Source of the DNA: a candidate division LCP-89 bacterium B3_LCP
GTDB taxonomy: Bacteria > Electryoneota > B3-LCP
Direction: 5' to 3'
Assembly (NCBI GenBank): GCA_005223185.1
Contig: NJBN01000008.1
Coordinates: forward strand, 117,993-181,992
Length of the DNA stretch: 64,000 nucleotides
Part shown: positions 34,846-43,729 of the stretch, piece by piece
How the letters are laid out: every line of letters starts with the position of its first letter
How positions within the stretch are numbered: the stretch's first letter is position 1
Position numbers and translations under genes: made by a program
Notes under the pieces: generated by a model
Database searches by the model: none
What the model was told of the DNA's origin: nothing
Seen by the model: the letters and a program-made list of their open reading frames with translations, nothing else

Positions 34846-36674
34846 TTTATCAACACCGCCTTTTGGACCAACCTTACTGTTCCAGCGTCCAGAGTAATCA
34901 GATAAATGCCGGACGGCAGATGGTCAGCCTTCATGGTTATATGGTGTCTGCCCGAACTCTTTATTCCTTCATAGATTGTATTAACCTCACGACCGGAAAG
35001 ATCCCACATGGTGATCTTAACATCAGATTGACTGGGGAGATCATAGGTAATACGCATTGATGCGTTGAAGGGATTGGGGTGGGGAGAATGTAGAACCACA
35101 GAATGGGGAACACCAGGATAAGTTTCACTGCCTATCCCGGTAACCTCTTCGAATCTGATAAATCGGTAACCACCCACTGCTAATCCACTGCCGGAAGTTA
35201 GCGAGTCAGAGTTGGGGGTTAAGGTATCCCCATTTGCCAGAGTGGGTTCGCCACCATTCAGGGATAGTGCTATCAGTAGAGTGTCCAGACCGCCGCTCCA
35301 GGTAGCCGCACCCATTTCCCCGCTGCCTGAGAGCCAGCTATGGCCTCCGGACAACGTCAGAGCTTCATCTATATTATCGGCGCTTATTTCAATTGGATCA
35401 ACGGCTTCAGAGAAAGTAACCCGCACCGTATCGTCATCATCTATAGCGCCGCTCTGAATGACACCTTCTAAGAGTTCCGCTGAGGTAACGTACATCACCG
35501 GTTCGTGCCAGATTGTAAATGACCAGGCGGGACTTTGCAGTGTACCATCGAAGCCATGTCCGGTGGCATCATAGAATGTGGAACCTATCCCCTCATCGAA
35601 TTTCCATAACGCTGCTATATTATCAAATCTGGTGATGATATTATTGTCAACGATAGAACAGAACTGCGCTGCGACTTGTTCAGCTTCAGCTTGCGCTTGA
35701 GGATTTTCAAATTCAAATCCCACAGTTACCTTACAGTAGTAATTATCCTGCCAGAAATCGATATATAAATCCCAGAGAAGAACGACCAACCTGGCTTGAA
35801 CGCCAATGGTGTCAATCGGTGTGAAAACACCAGGAGCTATCAACGGATCATCGAAGACTGCTCTGGCATCAGCTCCTGTTCCCTGATCTGTCATTAATAG
35901 TTCTGCTTCCTCATCAAAACCATAAACCTGTCCATCATAATTCTGGGTGAGAAAATACTGAAAATTATTCTCCATGTATGGGATACCTGCCCCGTTGATA
36001 AGATCCCATAAGCTCGAATCATCCCATGCCTGTCCGTAATCCCAGGGATCAATGCCGGCAGTCCAGCCCGGAATCTCGTCATCATCCACTATCAACTGGA
36101 ACAGAGGAACCTTGAAGGGGTCAAATTCTTCTGTGAAGCGCAGACCGCCTATGCTGACGTCATCGATAAGTCCGTTCAACTGCTCACCGGGATCACCACT
36201 GCCTCCGAACAGGATCGGTCCCGGCACTTCTGAAGGACTTCCTGTGCCCGCTGCGAAGGCGTCTTCCATGCCGTTTAAAAACAGGTGGATACCGTCTATC
36301 CCATAAGAGCAGGCAAGATGCGCCCACGCGCCTAATGGCAACGGAGTCGCACCGGTTGCTTCCAATAGTCCCAAACCATCTATGGTGAGTTCGAAAACAG
36401 CATGACCGTTTACGATTTTTAACGCGTAATCACCGGGATAGGTGGTAGAGTTAGACCTGAAAATGGTCTGCTCAGGCTGGGCATCATCATGCAGGAATAC
36501 CCAGGCTTCTCCGGAAAGCGAATCAGGTGGGTCTAAATTGGGATCGGCAGGAACTTCACCCCAGCAGCCCTGACTGGCGTCAAGGGCATAACGTTCCTGT
36601 GCATTGAGGCTGGAGAACTGAAATAGCGTAATTGCAATAATTACGACAAGCCGGTATGTTATCGTCAGGGTCAT
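34842..36674 (-). CDS. LamG + DUF6599-like protein with T9SS sorting domain
   Basis: 610 residues: Sec signal peptide (1-25), LamG/concanavalin-like domain (about 27-195; LDASQGCWGEVPADP, GAWAHLACSYGIDGIHLFLN), DUF6599-like domain (about 200-350; IPGWTAGIDPW, SLWDLINGAGIPYMENNFQY, AELLMTDQGTGADARAVFDD), a second short LamG-like start (IAALWKFDEGIGSTFYDATG), a Big-like domain (about 395-520) and a T9SS domain (about 528-610; HSPHPNPFNASMRITYDLPS). It is a secreted surface protein, probably binding a polysaccharide or a partner protein. In the DUF362 operon. Confidence 0.78.
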   Translation of the reverse strand: MTLTITYRLVVIIAITLFQFSSLNAQERYALDASQGCWGEVPADPNLDPPDSLSGEAWVFLHDDAQPEQTIFRSNSTTYPGDYALKIVNGHAVFELTIDGLGLLEATGATPLPLGAWAHLACSYGIDGIHLFLNGMEDAFAAGTGSPSEVPGPILFGGSGDPGEQLNGLIDDVSIGGLRFTEEFDPFKVPLFQLIVDDDEIPGWTAGIDPWDYGQAWDDSSLWDLINGAGIPYMENNFQYFLTQNYDGQVYGFDEEAELLMTDQGTGADARAVFDDPLIAPGVFTPIDTIGVQARLVVLLWDLYIDFWQDNYYCKVTVGFEFENPQAQAEAEQVAAQFCSIVDNNIITRFDNIAALWKFDEGIGSTFYDATGHGFDGTLQSPAWSFTIWHEPVMYVTSAELLEGVIQSGAIDDDDTVRVTFSEAVDPIEISADNIDEALTLSGGHSWLSGSGEMGAATWSGGLDTLLIALSLNGGEPTLANGDTLTPNSDSLTSGSGLAVGGYRFIRFEEVTGIGSETYPGVPHSVVLHSPHPNPFNASMRITYDLPSQSDVKITMWDLSGREVNTIYEGIKSSGRHHITMKADHLPSGIYLITLDAGTVRLVQKAVLIK

Positions 36675-36756
36675 CTTTTTAGCTTCCTTATTTGCTTTAT
36701 TTTTTGAATTGTGGAGTTTAAATCTGTTGACGATCCCCGGCTATATTACGTGCAGT

Positions 36757-38034
36757 TTACCAGGTTTTCACAACACGATAGAAGTATCGCCGCGACTCGC
36801 GCAGAGCGCGACGGTCGATATACTGGTGGGCTTGGGTTTTGGCGATCTCTTGATAGGCGGAAAAACTAGGCTCGGTACTTCTGCGCACACTGAAATGACC
36901 GGTATATTCCGGTGCAGACCACAACAGAACTGAATCTTGATCAGCCGTGTTCACCCGGAGATCACCTACGGACATAGATGGATTATCCACGTCCACCCGG
37001 ATTATTTCATTGAGGTTATTAGTGCCTAAGTTGTAGGGCGGTTCTGCAGCAGTATCGACGTGAACCGAATTTTCCAGGGTGGAGCATCCGTATTCCTCTA
37101 AAATGGTACGTCCTATACTGTCAACGGCAACGCGGTCTTGACCTAAGATGATTCCATCATAAATCATGTTGGGCGGCCCCATTGGCCCACCACTGGTACA
37201 GCCGAATATACCGTCAACTATAAAGAGCGATTCCACCACGTTCAGTTCGTCGCGAATCTGCTGATTGACGGCAGGAATGCCGGGATTGCAGTTGTTGCCA
37301 TGTAGATCCCCGGGCATGTCGATACAACCGTAATTATTCTTAAGTGCCATGGTCAGACCTGCGCCAACCGCATTCTTAAGTACGGAGAAGTTGATGTGGT
37401 AGTTTATGTAATCGGTAAGAATTCTCGAAGGGTGCTGAATGGTCTCGGCGCAGTAAAGATTGATATTGGTATTGAATCCGACTTCATTGGTGCCAAAACA
37501 GCGCACTCCGGTAGGCCCGGTGTTTACTGTATAACCCGCTGCCTGCAGTTCAGTTGTATCTCTGTCCCAGATGATTATATTATTGGCAGGAAAGGGATTA
37601 CCGCCGACGATCATATTCTGCAAACCGTTCACCAGTGCTTCCACCACCCCCGGCTGAGTGGACAGATCGGTGTTGATGCTGTTCACTTTGATACCAATAG
37701 TACTTTCCGAATTGATCCCTGGAAATAGAATTTTGTAAGCATCACTTAAATCTAACATCCCGGTATATCTGCGGATAGCCTCATCCATCATCACCTGAGT
37801 AATGTCGGTTGAAATCACCGAACCCTGATGGGCAGAGGTATCCTTTACGACTACCACCCTGTAAGGATTCAAATTGGGGGGTTGGGCTTGGGCTTTTTTG
37901 GTGATGATGCTGAAGGGACCGAAAGCTACGGGCAGCGTGATCGCTGCTGCGGTGGCAATTGAGGTCGATTTCAGGAAATCTCTTCGCGTTAATCGGTTTT
38001 GATCTTTGGGGGAAGCATTTTTGGGTTTGCGCAT
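36757..38034 (-). CDS. Tat-exported DUF362 protein with C-terminal Fn3-like domain
   Basis: 425 residues from the ATG at 38034 (AAGG upstream; an in-frame ATG at 38082 would add 16 residues). The Tat motif is LTRRDFLKSTSIATAAAITL. DUF362 domain about 45-345: RVVVVKDTSAHQGS, IGIKVNSINTDLSTQPGVVE, IIIWDRDTTELQAAGYTVN, LTMALKNNYGCIDMPGDLHG, FGCTSGGPMGPPNMIYDGI. A short Fn3-like beta domain closes the protein (LLWSAPEYTGHFSVRRST, YFYRVVKTW). No T9SS domain. Close paralog of the gene at 38146; the pair probably arose by duplication. Confidence 0.82.
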   Translation of the reverse strand: MRKPKNASPKDQNRLTRRDFLKSTSIATAAAITLPVAFGPFSIITKKAQAQPPNLNPYRVVVVKDTSAHQGSVISTDITQVMMDEAIRRYTGMLDLSDAYKILFPGINSESTIGIKVNSINTDLSTQPGVVEALVNGLQNMIVGGNPFPANNIIIWDRDTTELQAAGYTVNTGPTGVRCFGTNEVGFNTNINLYCAETIQHPSRILTDYINYHINFSVLKNAVGAGLTMALKNNYGCIDMPGDLHGNNCNPGIPAVNQQIRDELNVVESLFIVDGIFGCTSGGPMGPPNMIYDGIILGQDRVAVDSIGRTILEEYGCSTLENSVHVDTAAEPPYNLGTNNLNEIIRVDVDNPSMSVGDLRVNTADQDSVLLWSAPEYTGHFSVRRSTEPSFSAYQEIAKTQAHQYIDRRALRESRRYFYRVVKTW

Positions 38035-38145
38035 ATTACCAGCCTTTTTATCCGTCACACATAGTCCACTAACCAGAGTCATCAGGTCGAAGCGCAGGTA
38101 TTCTGGACAGTTTATCCTTAAGGTTACTTAAGGAACATTTTTTGA

Positions 38146-39396
38146 TTAGCCCCAGGTTTTTACTACACGGTAAAAGTATTTATCATTCGACGTCAGTATG
38201 CCTGCATCGATATAACTATTCTCATTTAAAGTAGCTATTTCATCATAAGTCCCGAATTCCGGATCGATGCTGCGTTGTACTTTATAAACGCCGGAGTATT
38301 CAGGAGTTGACCAGTCTAAGGTAACGTCCGGGTAGTTTTTTGTCACCTGTAAGTTGCGCACCTTGGTTGAAGGATCTTCTACAACTATTTGTTCGATGCT
38401 GCTTAGATTTGCAACGCCTAAGCTGTATGGCGGGTTTGCAGCAGTGTCAACATGCGTTGCTCTGTAAATGGTGGAACAACCTGCGTCGTCCAGAATGTCC
38501 CTGCCCACAGCATCGATGGCAACGCGGTCTTCGCCCATTATTATTCCTTCATAAACCATATTGGGAGAACCGCCTGGACCACCAGAATAACAGCCGAATA
38601 CGGCGTCAATAATGTGCAGGGTTTCCTCTACGGCTAAAACGTCGCGTATCTGTTGATTGAGAGCGGGAATGTAAGGATCACAGTAACCCGGGTGTAAAGA
38701 GCCTGGACTTTGAATGGACCCCAGATGGTTTTTCATGGCCAGGGTTATGCCGGCAGTACTATGGTTTTTCAAAACGGCGAAATCAATTAAATAATTGCAG
38801 TAGTCAGTAAGGATGTTGGACGGATGCTGATAGGAACCGGCGCAGTTTAGGTACAGGCTATTGTATCCCACCGAATTGGTTCCCATGCAGCGTACCCCGG
38901 TTGCTCCTGAATTTAGTGTATAACCAGAATTGGACAGTTCCCATGAAGAACGATCCCAGATAATGACGTTATTTTCCGGGAATGGTGAACCTCCGACGTC
39001 CATCTGGGTAAGTCCATTTATCAGGGCGTTTACCATTTCCGGATGAGTGGGCAGCGAACTATTGATACAGTTGACCTTGATACCTATGACGTCATCTGTG
39101 GTAATGTTCGGAAATATCGCGTGATAAGCCTCGCCGATGTTGTTTATCTCCGTATAGCGGCGGATGGCTTCATCCATCATCACCTGGACAATGGATTGAT
39201 CTAATTGCGATCCCTGGTGAGAAGCCACATCCTTGATGGTAACCACGCGGGGATCACGCCATAAGTCAGTAGCTTCCGATTTCCGGCTCAGAATGTGGAA
39301 CGCTCCCGTAGGGATACTAAAAGCAGCAGCAGCGCCGGTAGCCGTTTTGATGAAAGTACGCCTGTTTATCCCCTTAGACTCTCGCCCCTTCTTCAT
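38146..39396 (-). CDS. Tat-exported DUF362 protein with C-terminal Fn3-like domain (paralog)
   Basis: 416 residues. Tat motif INRRTFIKTATGAAAAFSI. Same domain order and wording as the downstream paralog: VVTIKDVASHQGSQLDQSI, IGIKVNCINSSLPTHPEMV, VIIWDRSSWELSNSGYTLN, LAMKNHLGSIQSPGSLH, FGCYSGGPGGSPNMVYEGI, and a C-terminal LDWSTPEYSGVYKVQRSID with YFYRVVKTWG. First gene of the six-gene minus-strand group. The mature protein is periplasmic; no cofactor motif is evident. Role unknown, but the repeated SxxxHPG(Y/N)CDPYIPALN stretch (about 245-262 in both) looks like an active or binding site. Confidence 0.82.
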   Translation of the reverse strand: MKKGRESKGINRRTFIKTATGAAAAFSIPTGAFHILSRKSEATDLWRDPRVVTIKDVASHQGSQLDQSIVQVMMDEAIRRYTEINNIGEAYHAIFPNITTDDVIGIKVNCINSSLPTHPEMVNALINGLTQMDVGGSPFPENNVIIWDRSSWELSNSGYTLNSGATGVRCMGTNSVGYNSLYLNCAGSYQHPSNILTDYCNYLIDFAVLKNHSTAGITLAMKNHLGSIQSPGSLHPGYCDPYIPALNQQIRDVLAVEETLHIIDAVFGCYSGGPGGSPNMVYEGIIMGEDRVAIDAVGRDILDDAGCSTIYRATHVDTAANPPYSLGVANLSSIEQIVVEDPSTKVRNLQVTKNYPDVTLDWSTPEYSGVYKVQRSIDPEFGTYDEIATLNENSYIDAGILTSNDKYFYRVVKTWG

Positions 39397-39543
39397 CTAA
39401 AAACCTCATGCTGTGGTTAGCTCACGATCCTATCCTAACGGTTACCTGAGAGCTGAATGGGAAATATAAACCTAAATATACGAAAATTTGTGATACAGAT
39501 CAAGTAAAAAGTTATTATTCACTGTTTTGCCTCTGCCTGATTA

Positions 39544-42500
39544 TCAGAAGTGAGCGTTGAGAAGGAATTCCAGGCTCCAATTGAGGTCTTCACTTGCATC
39601 GGTTATGGAATAGGTGTAATCCTCATCGAAGCGGATTCTGAAAGTAAGCTTTTGCTGGATATTCCAGCCTATTCTGAAATATCCATCAATTGAAATAAGC
39701 TCTTCTGAAGCAGGAAGACTCTGCCGTGAATACATCCCGGAAATATCGATGCGAACGGTATTGTCCCCCAGTCCTCCGGGCAGTCTTATCCTCCGTTCAA
39801 TATAGCCACCTGGTCTCAAATCAAATCTGCTGTAATTGGGTTCATCCACGATGGTAACGAACAACTGCCCGCGAGTGAAGGTATGTTTGGACCAGCGTCG
39901 GTACCATTCAATTCCCGGTTCATATTCGTATTCAGCACCGCTACCTGCTAATTTTCGTGATAGACGATATTTCCAGTAAATCTGATCGTACGAATTAGGC
40001 TTCCATTCGAGTCTGGTGGAAAAGTACTGTTCTTCCGCTTGTCCCGTGTTCCTTACGCTGGAAACTGTCTGATAAAGCAGCCATTTTGAGTGCATAGCCC
40101 AGGTTACCTGTATCGCATCCGAATCAAACCTGTAACTGCCTTGATTGGAAGGGAAAGCCGTCCAATCCATACCTAAATCAAAAAGACCTTCTTCATTATC
40201 GACCGCTAATAGCGAATCCCGAGCATCTCTAGCCAGATTAAGACGAAATGAGATTGGATTTAAGGTTGATATATAAACCCCCGGCGCAAGGTCTATCTGT
40301 GCTATACCCTGGCGGGTTAATTCCAGGTCACGGACGCCATTTTCATCGTCGTAGTTAATCTGCGAATAGTTCATATCACCATAGAAATATGTAGTCATGC
40401 CGGGGATTAAGTTCTGGGAATAGAGGGTCACCCGTGGAGTAAGTTCCTCATTATCAGGGAAAAAACTACCGTTGCCGTAAGCCCGCTTTCCAGCCGACCA
40501 TCGAATTTCCGGGAATAGGCTGATACTGGGTCCCGGGATGATGGACCATCTGGTTAGAACCGATTGAGTCAGCAGTTTTGTCAGGGATGAATCCGCATAT
40601 TGCAGGGAATCCAATTTAACCTGTGATGTTCTCGCGATTACTTCCAAACGACTGCTGCGCAATTTCAGAAAATCGAGCATACCGGGGGTGAAAGTGGTCT
40701 CGAATCCCACCGTTGCGATCTGACGTTCCCGTAATAGTGAATCCGTCGAAGCATCGAAATAGTCCGCAGTGCAGTGCAATGAAGTCCCCTGAACCGGCGA
40801 TATTGAACCGCCCCAATGGTAGTTCTTTTCAGAACCGTATTGTCCCTTGCGTTCGCCAGTACTTCCTTCCAACCACAGTTTCCCGCTGGGCTCATATTTA
40901 AAACCTAAGGCATATTCTCCTTTCAAACTTCCAAATTCGGTGGAACGATCTTCCAGCGTGGGAAGGTCATCGGTTATAGCCAGCCAGTTAGCGTCCAGTG
41001 TCCAAGCATCCCGTTTCACATGTCCCTCTATGAAGCCTGCGCGCGCAGCGTCTTCATTTAATTCGCCGCCGCCAATTCCGGCGCCAGTAGTTATTTTCCC
41101 CTCGGCGCCCCATAATTTTCCTGTAGCCTCAGCAGTCAACTGAGCGCCTGAAAAACTACTCTGATCTATAGGAGAAGGCGCTGGTATATTGGCGTTATTT
41201 TCTCCCTTCTTAAAAGCGGAAGCGGTAATCTGAAAGGAGTCGCTTCCGGATATGATGACCTCTCCGGCAGTCAGCGTTTCCCCAATTTCATCTTCTTCCA
41301 GGCGGTACTGATATTCCACCTCGATTATATCGCCCTCGTTTAGCAATTCCCAGCCGGTAAAGTTCAGAATAAGTTTTCCCAATGAAGTGTAGAGCGTGTA
41401 TTCTTCGGTTGAAAGAACTTCTCCGTTCAGAATTACTTCAGCACTGCCGATCAACACATCATCGTGCGATAGGCTATATTCAGGACCATCTGCACCGGAA
41501 AAGAAATCCTTTGCCGATCTGGTTAACCTCTCACCCGCGGTCAGGTTACCACGGAAAAGACTCCGCTTTTTCAGTTGGCTGCGCCCTCCAGCTTCGAACA
41601 CAGCCGTTCCCCCCCGCAAGGTAGCGCGTCCGAAGAGGTGGTCGTGCGTCTGCACGAACTGTACGCGGTTACCGGCATCGATGCGGCGCAGGAAATCAGC
41701 GTCATTTCCCCGGTATGTGGCGCCATACAGGATCCTGTCAGGATCGGTATTATCATACAGACTGTTTACCGTTCTGCCTGATCTGTGTCTATAGTATGGC
41801 TGCAATCTCCCCCAATATCGTTCAGTCGTCCGGTCAGCATCGGTTTGCAGGCGATATGAATATTGACCCTGCAACCCCAAGGTCGATCCTGATAAGTTGG
41901 AAAAAGTCAATCCATCATCGTCCCAGCGTAAACGATGGACATTGTTTCCTGTGCTCTGGATTTCAGCCTGTTCAGGAAAAATTAACGGCCGTCTGAAACT
42001 TTCATTCTCAATTTCAAAGACGTCCAACCCATCATCCCAAAGTGCGAAGATATGATTACCGCTGCTGAATATCCCCTTGTATTCGGCGGCTGTACCACCG
42101 TACGCCTGATCGTATCCAATCCAGGATTCGGTGGTGCCTGTTTGGGGGTTTTCTGCTCTGTACCGGACTAAACCTCCATCTGTGGCAAACCAGATTTCAT
42201 TGGTGGTTCCTAAAAGATCATAGGTCTCACATTCGGCTAACTGATCTTCACGCAAGAATGGGAAAATCCTCCTCGAAGATGGTTCACAGACGTCAATCCC
42301 ATCTGCATGCAGGAAGTATAGATCGCCAGAAATACTCTGGACGTCAATCCATTCATTATTGCGGAATCCTTCATCTTCACCGATATATGACCAACTCTGC
42401 TGTCCGATAGATAAAATATCTATCCCGTCATCCCCGAAACACCAGAGGTTATCTCCTATGCGCAGCATATCCTGATAAGATCCTGCCAATAATCCATCAG

Positions 42501-43077
42501 ATCGGTCATATAATACGAACGTTTCCGTGCGTGTGTCGAAACGTAAGATACCTCCGGCTGTCGCCATGAATAGGTAGTGATCCACCAAGTTTATGCGCCT
42601 CACATGGTTAGTGCCGGCGGGCCAGTCTTCATTAGTCAAAGGCAGGTATTCCCACTGCTCAATAAGCAAGTCAAAGCGTGCTGCGCCGCTATCGCTTCCC
42701 ACCCAGACATAGTCGCCTTGGGAAGCCATGCAGGTTAATCGTCCGGGCGGCAAGCCATCCATTCTGGAAAATGTATAATTTCCGCTAATCTGAAGGTTGA
42801 TGTATGCCGCAACGGAATCCGAAATAGCCCAGAGTTGATCCTCATCAGCGACTATCTCAAATGGTGAAAAAACGTTAATCTCGGGGAAGTTATAGCGCTG
42901 GTAGGTCTCGCCTTCAGCATTGTACTGAAAAAGTCCGGCGGGGGTTGCCAGCCAGATGGTAGATTCGGTGGTGATCATCCATTGAGGTCTTCTCGTCCAG
43001 GATAGAGCATCCTGGCACAGGAGAAGACTGGCAAAGCAGACAAAAATCGTGAATTTCAGCAAGTTGATTTGAGGCAT
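39544..43077 (-). CDS. giant beta-propeller plus outer-membrane barrel protein, unknown
   Basis: 1177 residues with a signal peptide (1-25). Residues about 30-370 form a beta-propeller of 'two-component-regulator-propeller' style, with repeats such as IWLATPAGLFQYNAEG, VWVGSDSGAARFDLL, LWCFGDDGIDILS and IWFATDGGLVRYRAEN. From about 400 to the end alternating amphipathic strands and a terminal Phe (LEFLLNAHF) indicate an outer-membrane beta-barrel with many strands; a middle part (about 500-570) has a VILNGEVLSTEEYTLY/ GKLILNF motif seen in surface-layer or transport proteins. No TonB plug is visible. It is divergent from the MarR/sulfur operon, separated by about 190 bases. Confidence 0.65.
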   Translation of the reverse strand: MPQINLLKFTIFVCFASLLLCQDALSWTRRPQWMITTESTIWLATPAGLFQYNAEGETYQRYNFPEINVFSPFEIVADEDQLWAISDSVAAYINLQISGNYTFSRMDGLPPGRLTCMASQGDYVWVGSDSGAARFDLLIEQWEYLPLTNEDWPAGTNHVRRINLVDHYLFMATAGGILRFDTRTETFVLYDRSDGLLAGSYQDMLRIGDNLWCFGDDGIDILSIGQQSWSYIGEDEGFRNNEWIDVQSISGDLYFLHADGIDVCEPSSRRIFPFLREDQLAECETYDLLGTTNEIWFATDGGLVRYRAENPQTGTTESWIGYDQAYGGTAAEYKGIFSSGNHIFALWDDGLDVFEIENESFRRPLIFPEQAEIQSTGNNVHRLRWDDDGLTFSNLSGSTLGLQGQYSYRLQTDADRTTERYWGRLQPYYRHRSGRTVNSLYDNTDPDRILYGATYRGNDADFLRRIDAGNRVQFVQTHDHLFGRATLRGGTAVFEAGGRSQLKKRSLFRGNLTAGERLTRSAKDFFSGADGPEYSLSHDDVLIGSAEVILNGEVLSTEEYTLYTSLGKLILNFTGWELLNEGDIIEVEYQYRLEEDEIGETLTAGEVIISGSDSFQITASAFKKGENNANIPAPSPIDQSSFSGAQLTAEATGKLWGAEGKITTGAGIGGGELNEDAARAGFIEGHVKRDAWTLDANWLAITDDLPTLEDRSTEFGSLKGEYALGFKYEPSGKLWLEGSTGERKGQYGSEKNYHWGGSISPVQGTSLHCTADYFDASTDSLLRERQIATVGFETTFTPGMLDFLKLRSSRLEVIARTSQVKLDSLQYADSSLTKLLTQSVLTRWSIIPGPSISLFPEIRWSAGKRAYGNGSFFPDNEELTPRVTLYSQNLIPGMTTYFYGDMNYSQINYDDENGVRDLELTRQGIAQIDLAPGVYISTLNPISFRLNLARDARDSLLAVDNEEGLFDLGMDWTAFPSNQGSYRFDSDAIQVTWAMHSKWLLYQTVSSVRNTGQAEEQYFSTRLEWKPNSYDQIYWKYRLSRKLAGSGAEYEYEPGIEWYRRWSKHTFTRGQLFVTIVDEPNYSRFDLRPGGYIERRIRLPGGLGDNTVRIDISGMYSRQSLPASEELISIDGYFRIGWNIQQKLTFRIRFDEDYTYSITDASEDLNWSLEFLLNAHF

Positions 43078-43192
43078 AAGTAGCGTTTCGTTCGGCTGGA
43101 ATAAAATAATGATGAAAATTCACTCAAGCAAGCCTTTCAGGGAATAAACTTGATATAGACAACAAAAGATTGAAAAATAATTCACTTGAGGC

Positions 43193-43221
43193 TTGACAAA
43201 GACGATCTTATCCATTATATT
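43193..43221 (+). promoter_or_regulatory. sigma-70 promoter of the MarR/sulfur operon
   Basis: TTGACA (43193-43198), a 17-base spacer and TATATT (43216-43221): same boxes and spacing as the promoter at 9152-9180. It lies 46 bases upstream of the marR ATG. Confidence 0.75.
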
Positions 43222-43249
43222 AGTTCATACCATTAAACGTTAACACTAT

Positions 43250-43263
43250 CAACAGTATTGTTG
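43250..43263. promoter_or_regulatory. possible MarR operator
   Basis: Inverted repeat CAACA-GTAT-TGTTG just downstream of the promoter and next to the marR start, a usual place for autoregulation. Proposed from position and symmetry only. Confidence 0.35.
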
Positions 43264-43266
43264 AAT

Positions 43267-43713
43267 ATGAATGATCGGGCTTTTCAGTTTTATGAACTTC
43301 TGAAGGATATAACGTCCTGCTGCCAGGAACGCGAAATCCTGCAGGCTGCAAAATACAATCTGACAATATCTGAGGCGAGATGTCTCATATCTCTTGAATT
43401 GAATGCATGCAAGACCACAGCGGATTTAGCCGATAATATGCTTGTTGCTAAAAGCCGGGTAACGAGAGTGGTGGACGGTCTGGTAAAAAAAGGATTAGTG
43501 GGACGTTGTGAAGATAAGGATGACAGGAGAATTTGTCAGGTTTCTTTGACTAACGAAGGCAACCGGATTGCGGTTGATCTTTTCGGATTTATCCTTTCAT
43601 TGCATGAGGAAGTTTTAGGTAAGCTGCCTGATGATTTAAGAGACGATACCATAACCAATCTTTCCCTGCTCAGAGATGCTATGCATCATGTGAAGGATCG
43701 GCTGATAGCTTAA
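43267..43713 (+). CDS. MarR-family transcriptional regulator
   Basis: 148 residues from ATG 43267 (a TTG at 43258 is an alternative; no clear Shine-Dalgarno for either). Winged-helix MarR features: LTISEARCLISLELNACKTT, ADLADNMLVAKSRVTRVVDG (recognition helix), LVKKGLVGRCEDKDDRRICQ (wing with the DxRxx motif). It is the first gene of the plus-strand polysulfide/thiosulfate operon, with a near-consensus promoter and a palindrome at its start, so it probably represses its own operon until a sulfur or redox ligand is sensed. Several Cys (about 15, 16, 40, 48, 79, 86) could sense redox or reactive sulfur; this is conjecture. Confidence 0.88.
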   Translation: MNDRAFQFYELLKDITSCCQEREILQAAKYNLTISEARCLISLELNACKTTADLADNMLVAKSRVTRVVDGLVKKGLVGRCEDKDDRRICQVSLTNEGNRIAVDLFGFILSLHEEVLGKLPDDLRDDTITNLSLLRDAMHHVKDRLIA

Positions 43714-43729
43714 TAAACAGATAACAAAC

